Positions 52,501 through 60,000 of a stretch of 60,000 nucleotides of DNA are shown here, piece after piece. Within the stretch, counting starts at the first letter, position 1, and each line of letters starts with the position of its first letter. The notes under the pieces were generated by a model. It was not told the DNA's origin. It saw nothing but the letters and a program-made list of their open reading frames with translations, and ran no database searches. The stretch lies in contig NC_092670.1 of assembly GCF_964355755.1 (NCBI RefSeq), positions 34,895,795 through 34,955,794 of the forward strand, given 5' to 3'. Source of the DNA: Antedon mediterranea (lineage: Eukaryota; Echinodermata; Crinoidea; Comatulida; Antedonidae). Made by a program: the position numbers and the translations under genes.

Positions 52501-55285
52501 AGCCAATTTTTCAATTATTTAAATTGCAAAATAATTTGTGCGATAGTTTATGGGTTTTTTTCAAATCACTTGTTCCGTTATGTCATGTATATTTTAGAAA
52601 TGAAAAAAATAAATAAACAGAAATTGTAAACACAACGAAAGGCAGAACTTAATTATTTATTAATTGTTTACCTTTTGTATTGTTTGTCGAAATTTGGGGA
52701 TTCAACTCAGAAACAACTTTATGTTGCTAAAATATGAAGGTGTTTGCAGATTACGGACACACATTGTTGCCATTCATGAACATTTGAAGGTGTAACGGTG
52801 ACCAAGAATACCTACACCCAAAGCACCATATTCTATATAAGTTATCAAACCATGTAAAACCTTTATATACAGGGTACCATACATTTAACTCGAAATATTT
52901 TCTTGGTATGTACTGTACGGTAATCATACAATTATTATCGTATGCACAAGGAACACCAGATGTCTCTTTTCCATCTCCCGACGATTTTAGCTTGTCAATT
53001 GCTACTATCAATGGCGTCGACCATTTCCAGAAATAACGTAATTTAATTATCCAATTAAATCAAATCAAAATATCCGTAACATTTACAATATTTCAATATT
53101 ATATTCACACTTTTTTAAATATCTGCAGATTTTAGTTGGAATTTACTTCCTTTTGTATGACTATTTATAAAGTTATTTTAAACCGTCCAGAAAGGTGTTA
53201 AGATATAATACACTGGTTTAAGTTCAAGGTGAGTAGTCTTATAACGTCTATTCATGGCACTGATATTAATTTCATATATAAATGACAAAACAAAATCTGG
53301 ACATTTAACATCAGTAAAAACAGACGATAAGATCTTTTTGGGCGCGCATCAAGTTTCTTCCATTGTTGTATCGCCGTTATGGTTTCATTCTTTGACCTGA
53401 CAAAATATAATATCCATTTACATTAAATTTTTTTTTTAATATGACAAAACCCCATAAATTCAGATTTATTGCATCCATCAGGTTACGTCACCCACTGCTC
53501 ACAATCCGCTAAAGAAAGATTTTTCCATTTCTATTACTCGTCTCTAATCATTTTTTTCATTGAAAATGAACATTAGTTATAGAACATCTGTTATAGGCCT
53601 AGTTATTTTCATTCATATGTCAAGTTTAACCCATTTACCTCAATATGAACTTAAGTAGTACAGTAGTATGTGGAATTTAGCTACAGTACAGTATAAAAAG
53701 ATTAAACCTACAGTTACAATATTGTATTCCTAGTATTGGCTCATACCTTGTTAGTTATAGGCCTACACTTTTTTTTCAAAGTCATTTTAAAGCTAAAATC
53801 TTCCAAAAATGATTGATAAATACGAACAATTTTCTAAGGCAAACTCTTAGGCATACTTATTTTATTGACTGGTTTAAACTTTGGTCTATTTTGGTTCTTT
53901 TCTTAAAGTTGAAAATAAATTTTCCAAATTTATGTTTGTTTTATATCAGTTCTTAAGGTGTGTGATTAAAGAAAGTTATTGCGGTGGACTAAAGATATTC
54001 AAATCGGTGCATATCAATAGATCTTCTCACGGATTTGATCTTACACTTGGCCTTGTTTGTCAGTACCTTGAGGCTAAATATTCACCATCTTAACCTACAA
54101 TGATACATGTAATTGTAAGTTCAGAACTAGGTCATATCGTATTAGGTATTGACAGAATACAAAATTCCACCGTAAATCCGCTCTGTGCTTTGCAGCAATT
54201 ATACAGGCTCCCAAAGGATTATTCTTTATCTGTCACTTATTTTTCTTTGGGCTTCTCTGGGTTTCAATCCAAATCTACCGTGTATCAAATACAATACAAA
54301 AGAACACAGACTATTTATTATAGAAGGCATAATAGTGTAGGCCTAGATATATGGAAACCACAAGAGTGACCCATATCCTAATGGGATGAATAAATTTGCA
54401 CATTTTAAAAAGAAATCAATCAGGATGAGCAATGACCAAATAATGCTTAGATGTTGACTCCAATGGTAACTATGCATTAATTTGTTGACGTCAATTTACG
54501 AACTTTTCCTCTAATCTTAACGAATCAAACGATGTTTGATGAAAAACAAATATATATGATATGGTGTGCGTGTGTGAGTGTTATGATTCAGGAATTTTAA
54601 ATAAAAGGCCCACACTGATGGATCGAGATACCTACATGATGGAACTAACTAACGTATTGATGAGATGTACAGGTGCACAGCTATAAATGCTCTAAAAAGT
54701 AAACTTTGCTAACGTATAAAGTACGATCCTTGTAGTTTGTTGTTCCGGTTGTATTCCCGTGTGTGTTCAATTTACAAACTGCTTATCAAGGTGAGAATGT
54801 AGATATGATTGGATTATTGAATGTACTTGGTGTGTGCGTGTCATGGTTTGTGGACATATGCGGTTGTTTCGAAACTAGAGACCCAAGACAAACACGAAAA
54901 AAGAAACTCTACAATAAATAAGAAAAAGGAGACACTAAATATTACGAAATAAATAATTATGATTTTCGTATTTGTGTCTTCCCTTTTGTATTTATGGTCT
55001 CCCTTTCTGCTTAGTTAGGTATCCAATTTCCTATAATAGGCCTATTAGCTCTCTCTTTGGTATAGTAGGGTCTCCCTTTCGTATACTAATAGGGTTTCCC
55101 ATTTCAGCAGAGTCTCCCTTTTTGAATAATATTAGGGCCCCCTTCGACAGTATAACATTCTGGTTCGTTTCCAAAAGCAGGGTCTCCCTTTCGCGTGTTG
55201 TCGATTCTTGTATCTAGTTTTGAAACACCCAGCCAATTTTCAGATCTTATTCTGTTTATAGCATATCCTGAGTAATGACTAATGT
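49573..55285. other. Upstream region of the mosaic gene, no gene seen
   Basis: 5.7 kb of mostly AT-rich sequence. It may include a non-coding first exon and promoter. The open frames of 60-90 codons here (for example at 50953, 52751, 53881 and 54100) have no domain I recognise and no supporting splice context. A degenerate GGGTCTCCCTTTCG motif repeats from 54998 to 55195. Confidence 0.4.
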
Positions 55286-55744
55286 GTCATTCCGTGTCAA
55301 ATCAACCAAAATTCTGAAAATTGGTACCGGTCACGTCACGGATTTGGTCGGGGTTTTTAGGGTACCTTATACTGAACATGTCATGGAAAGTTGTAGCGCT
55401 AGAGTAGTAATAGAAAAGTATATGAGATACACCTATTATGAGGCCAGATTTGCATTATAATATGATAGGAATTGACCCTAGATACCAATTTACAACTTTG
55501 TATATTAATTTTAAAGTGTCATAAATCACATTTAAAAACGCAAAAAATATTCAATTACTCAAATTATGTGAATTCTGACGATCATAGTACCCCGTCTTCA
55601 ATAGGCCATATTTTCAAAACGACTTGGAGTTAAGCGCTAAAACTGTGCATGTGTTCATTATATATAGAGGTTTTCTACAAAAAATGTTCAGCCAAATCCA
55701 TGACGTCACCCGTACCACCATTGGTTGATTTGACACGGAATTAC
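55286..55744. mobile_element. 459-bp DNA transposon-like element with 8-bp near-duplicate flanks
   Basis: The left end GTCATTCCGTGTCAAATCAA + CCAA and the right end TTGGTTGATTTGACACGGAA + TTAC are inverted, with 21 bp perfect. ACTAATGT precedes the left end (55278-55285) and CCTAATGT follows the right end (55745-55752), a 7/8 match consistent with an 8-bp target duplication. No intact ORF. Confidence 0.75.
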
Positions 55745-56635
55745 CCTAATGTGGTTACACTGAAGTAAATACAGTACTATAAAACAATATGTATTAGGAC
55801 AACACTACCAGATTTGCGTTCAGACGCCATGTGCACGTGCCGCGCGTATTATACGAGTGCTGGTCTGGACTGGCGTAGGACTACTAGTGCACAGAGTAAA
55901 GAAATTACAGAGTTGATTCGGTTTATTATTATACAGTTGACTCAAAGTTGTAAACATACGTCTGAATAATATAATACTGTAACACGTATGTATCTAAACT
56001 AATATGCCACACACAGTATCCGAATATGTTAATGTTTCCGGTAGAGCTTAGTTGATAATATTTCCAAAAACACTAAAGGAAAACATTATCAATGTTCGTA
56101 AAAAGTTTAGTGGAAAAAATTACGGTACTCTAATGGTATAATTACTAAAGTGTAGGAGTATGTTTGTTTACGATTCTGGGTACGTTTTCCATGCGATATG
56201 CTAAATGCATGCTAGATTCTCTTAGTAAGTTTTCTTAGCATCAAGATCCAAACGATACTGGAAGCAGAAATAATATGCCAGATCTGGCTTAGGCCTATAT
56301 TTGGCTTAACAAAGGCCTACATCACACACATATATACTGATTAATTTAATTCATTCGAAATTCTTATTATAACAAACACATTAAAGAAAGCATTTTGTAA
56401 CAATGTTAAGAATTAAATGTTTGCCTACATAATTTGCTTATAATTATTAAAAATGGTATACTATTAATTTTGTATTACTTTTGTTATTTTGAATTATTGT
56501 CAGTATGTTGAGGAGCCTACTCACCACAAGCTTTGCTTTCTTTTAGGCTCCTCCACTTTATATTTATATATTTGTAAAGTGAAATAACAAATGACAAAAA
56601 AAAAATGAATGAAATACATTCGGAACCAAGTTTTT

Positions 56636-57123
56636 AAAGCTCTGTCTCTGATGCTTAAATATGGTAGTGATATGCTCAAATATGGTAGTGATATTCTCAA
56701 ATATGGTAGTGATAAGACATCATTATGTCTATATATAGCAACATCACATTATTATGGTCACACAAAGTTTGATAGTGAGACAGCTATCAGAATTTGTGAC
56801 AAAAAATGTGATGTGCCCATATATGGACATGCTGATTGATTGGGGCATATCACTACTATATTTGGGCATATCACTACCATATTTGGGGATATCACTACCA
56901 TATTTGGGCATATCACTACATATTTAGGCATATCACTACCATATTTGGGCATATCACTAGCATATTTGGGCAAATCACTACCCTATTCGGGTATATCACT
57001 ACTATATTTGGCCATATCCCTCCGTAATTGGGCACGTTACATCTTTTTTTTTCAAATTAATTAGATAGAATAAATGTGAAATATAATGAAAACATGAAAT
57101 GAGATAGTGTAGACAGAACTTTT
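56636..57123. mobile_element. Two abutting MITE-2 copies with an expanded internal 21-bp repeat
   Basis: The first copy, about 56636-56790, has three AAATATGGTAGTGATAT units. The second, to 57123 (ATAGTGTAGACAGAACTTT), has about nine GGGCATATCACTACCATATT + T units from 56843 to 57025. Open frames on both strands arise because 21 is a multiple of three. Confidence 0.8.
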
Positions 57124-57639
57124 TAATACAAGCAATACACAGGGTTGTATGTGCTAAAGGGAAATATGTGAATATCTCTTTCGTATTTATTATTATATTG
57201 TTTAACAAATAAACCACTGTGCTTATCATGTGTGTATCTATATGCAGCCTCTTTCCTTTGTGATTTATACAATGGTCTAAAAAAAGACGTATATACTCAT
57301 TTATAATAACAGGTATTTTTGATGTAATGAGAAAATTTTAATCCGACATGCCTACGGCAATTTTCACACTTTATTTCAGACCTTACATTTTGCGACAAAC
57401 GTGTTTTAACCGCATTGAGAGTTGCTTCTAACATTCCCGTCATTTAGAACTGCATTGATTTTTGGTTATAAACTTGTTTAAATACTGATGTTTGTTATTA
57501 TATATTTATGGGTTTAGTATAATTATAGTATGTAGCCTATAAACTCTGTTCCTATAATATAGAGAGAGGTGCAGAAGGTAGTTCGTTCTATACATTTGCC
57601 GCCCTCATGTACAGAAAAAATGGCCGAAATCAAGCGTAC

Positions 57640-57700
57640 CAGCAGGAAATTCAATTCAATTCAAGTTAACATATATTTCTTTCAAATCAAAATAAGAATA
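57640..57700 (-). repeat. Retroelement 3' end, TTCAATTCAATTCAA type
   Basis: AATTCAATTCAATTCAAGTT + AACATATATTTCTTTC matches the insert edge at 15736. On the minus strand it ends in repeated TTGAATTGAAT. Confidence 0.5.
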
Positions 57701-57822
57701 AAAAAGAACATTTCTTTTAATTTACAAATATTTTATGGAATTATAAAAGACTGGAAAAGAAAGAAGTGTCTAAAAAAATGTTCTTAACTATTTGAAACAT
57801 GATTTGGGCGAGAAAATTCATA

Positions 57823-57866
57823 GTTGAACCATGGAGGTATAAAAATAGATACCTCCATGGTTGAAC
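57823..57866. repeat. Hairpin, 18-bp arms with one mismatch, 8-nt loop
   Basis: GTTGAACCATGGAGGTAT, AAAAATAG, ATACCTCCATGGTTGAAC. Isolated; no gene context seen. Confidence 0.8.
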
Positions 57867-58474
57867 ACATCCTATTGATACTATAATAATAAAAGGAACT
57901 GCACATAACATGTCCTATTGGTGAAAATAGTAGGCCTAATAGCAGTACCCTATGCCATGGAAAGAAGAAATCATCTAGTTATTATTCTTTAGGATACAGT
58001 AATTATGGAGTGGATTTTATTCAAGGTGAATGTTATCAAAACAGTCACTTATCCCTATTAATTTAAGGAAGCCTAATGAGTCCTCCTTTGCGTAACGTAC
58101 ATCACGTAAATTAACCAATCAATTTCATGTATAAAGTCAGCTGATCTCCCCGGGCAATAATTAAAGATTCAGCCGGGGATTGAGCCTCGGAAACGTAGAA
58201 AGTAGCGATCTACAGACAGAGTTAATTCGTGAATGCATCAAATAGCTTAAAGATGATGGCGAATTAGTAATGCAAGTCTAAAGGGGGAGGAAGAGCTATG
58301 ATCATATAGTATGAGGTACGAACAGGTAGATTATTATCATGTAAACGGGGGTTTAGCTACAGATGTATGGATGTGAAACGCGTTTTATAAGATAAATAAA
58401 GTAGGCTTACAGAAAGGTAGACGGGCTTGTGTGAATAGAGGCTTACCGTGTGAATTTGCAACATATAATATAAT

Positions 58475-58935
58475 ATCCTGGATTTATATGGCGCCTAATG
58501 TTGTGAAACCTCTAAGCTCTGAACATATTATTACCCCAGTCATGTTTTTCATCAAACACGTATGGAAACATACTCCCACAATGCAGCAGTAATCAGCGCA
58601 AAGTTGTGTCTTGATCTAACCGGGTACCCATTTATACCTGGATGGAGAGAGGAAAAAGTAAAGTATCTTGCCTAAAGCGTGGTTCTCACTAGCGACGCAA
58701 CGCAAGGACGTAACGCAACGCAAGTGAATTGACCAATCACAAGCGATGGCTTATTCGCTTGTGATTGCTAACTGTCTATAACTTCGCTTGTCATTGGTTA
58801 AAACGCTTGCGTTGCGTTTACGTCCTTACGTTACGTTTAGTGGGAACCAAGCTTAAGGATACAAGCAATGCGGTAGATTCGAACCGCGATCAATAGTCCA
58901 ACGTCCAGCGCCACACACCATTACCAGGTTGACAC
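58475..58935 (-). repeat. SINE family B copy, carrying a MITE family 1 insertion
   Basis: On the minus strand: B box GGTTCGAATC (58885-58876), then the MITE (58673-58855), then TTTTTCCTCTCTCCATCCAG, AACTTTGCGCTG and TATGTTTCCATACGTGTTTG, AGCTTAGAGGTTTCACAA. Block order equals the plus-strand copy at 3113-3690. Confidence 0.75.
58673..58855. mobile_element. MITE family 1, copy inside SINE B
   Basis: TAAAGCGTGGTTCTCACTAG to AGTGGGAACCAAGCTTA. Nearly identical to the 32.0-kb and 36.3-kb copies. Confidence 0.85.
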
Positions 58936-59514
58936 AAATGGTCAAGCGGTATGATTACAAAATATCGTGGCTGACCAGAGAGATTTGCATGATGGTTATT
59001 AATATAGCACATCTTATATTAATAACATTTCTTTATTTTTTTTTAAAGGCTGTCATAAACGGAGAGATACATAGAAACAATGGATGTGAGGGAGTGAGGG
59101 TGGGTGGTGGATCACTGTCGACAGAGTAAAGTGTATTTACTATTCTTTATCATTTGCTTGTGATGTTAACTGATTTAAGCAGAAATGCTAACTGTTAAAA
59201 ATGTCAGAAACATATCATATAATTTTTAAATACAATGACTCACGTATACTACTGACAACTTTAATCAGATATTATTAAAATATTATCCTTCCGTGTGTGC
59301 GATAAGTGTGATTCATACCGTACTGTATGATACAAATATAGATTATCAAGAATATAAATTGATTAATGGAACTGTCGCTTTAAATAAAATTATAATGTGC
59401 AAAAGTAAGTTTAATCCAGTAAGTTAATGCATGTTATTGGTTTTAATACACTGAATTATAGAATTGACAATAAAAACACACTGAAAATGCCATGACGGTG
59501 CATGCTAGGTTCTA

Positions 59515-59745
59515 GACGGCGTTTGCACTTGATATTGATAAAAATGTACATATTTTGGCAAACATGGCGTTTCATACGTATAATACTTCCAGCTGATTGA
59601 AACGACTGAAGTGTTAAGTGCCTAAATATGACATAGAATGGATGTGCCAAAATATGGTGTATATATACCCAAATATGGTGGTAATATGACATCATCATGT
59701 CCATATATGGGCACATCACATAAAGTTTGATAGTGTAGACAGATC
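59515..59745 (+). repeat. Repeat D copy followed by a MITE family 2 copy
   Basis: 59515-59590 has TTTTGGCAAACATGGCGTTT + CATACGTATAATACTT. From about 59634 two MITE-2 blocks (CCAAAATATGGTG, CCCAAATATGGTGG) are followed by CCATATATGGGCACATCACA and TTTGATAGTGTAGACAGATC; the usual left end is missing. Confidence 0.6.
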
Positions 59746-60000
59746 CCGAGACAGATCTGAACAACATAACTTTTAAGACAACAATGCAAACGCAGCAAAT
59801 TACCAAAGCAGATGATAATGGAGTTGTTAATAGGCCTAATACAAACTCACAAGCCCTATAAAATATATCCTATTTCCGATGGTTGACTGTCTTTATGTAT
59901 GGCGCGCCAAGCTGTCATTTATTCGGAAATAAAGATATCTTAGTAAAAGGATCCCAATGGAAATAAGCTGATAAGCTTTTTGGGCTATCCTGGAAAGTCT

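Noticed and set aside
52751-53011. 86-codon minus-strand frame upstream of the mosaic gene
   Set aside because: Mixed composition, but no domain, no splice context and no homologue that I recognise. Too weak to call.
56609-57064. Repeat-rich open frames on both strands
   Set aside because: They fall in the 21-bp repeats of MITE family 2.

Overview
The window is AT-rich animal DNA. It has spliced genes with GT..AG introns, tRNA-derived SINEs, many short palindromic DNA transposons and a very frequent AGGCCTA word. The mosaic EGF/Kazal/sushi/C-type-lectin/LDLa gene and the repeat style suggest a marine invertebrate deuterostome, possibly an echinoderm. That is an inference; nothing here fixes the species.

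Two host genes lie head-to-tail on the minus strand. (1) At 264-6215 are the first four coding exons (162 codons) of ACMSD, the Zn-dependent decarboxylase at the branch point of the kynurenine pathway. The rest of the gene runs off the left edge. (2) At 8370-49561 is one gene of about 41 kb. I reconstructed it exon by exon from splice sites, reading phase and domain content. It has 30 coding exons and 1,651 codons plus stop: signal peptide, a short linker microexon, 2 EGF, 3 Kazal, 19 sushi/CCP, 2 C-type lectin domains, 1 EGF and a C-terminal LDL-receptor class A domain. No transmembrane segment was seen, so it is probably secreted. Every intron is phase 1 and every internal exon is a multiple of 3, so any cassette can be skipped or duplicated in frame.

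Two large minisatellites each start at a 5' splice site of gene 2. At 16561-17907 about 45 copies of a 30-bp unit repeat the end of sushi-13 exon plus its donor, so the intron holds about 45 GTAAGT donor copies in sense orientation. At 26903-27590 a 31-bp unit abuts and resembles the Kazal-1 exon donor.

The 15.8-kb first coding intron of gene 2 (33667-49494) is full of mobile DNA. It includes a 3.8-kb element (42882-46677) with about 625-bp terminal inverted repeats and a frameshifted gene of a widespread transposon-associated family, a tandem array with palindromic CRE sites (40055-40910), nested MITEs and LINE tails. A diverged relative of the big element's terminal repeat lies 5' of ACMSD and carries two DR1 nuclear-receptor motifs. 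From 49573 to 60000 I see no coding gene, only repeats; the promoter and any non-coding first exon of gene 2 may lie there or beyond.

The two genes have no evident functional link: one is a cytosolic metabolic enzyme, the other a secreted adhesion/defence-type mosaic protein.
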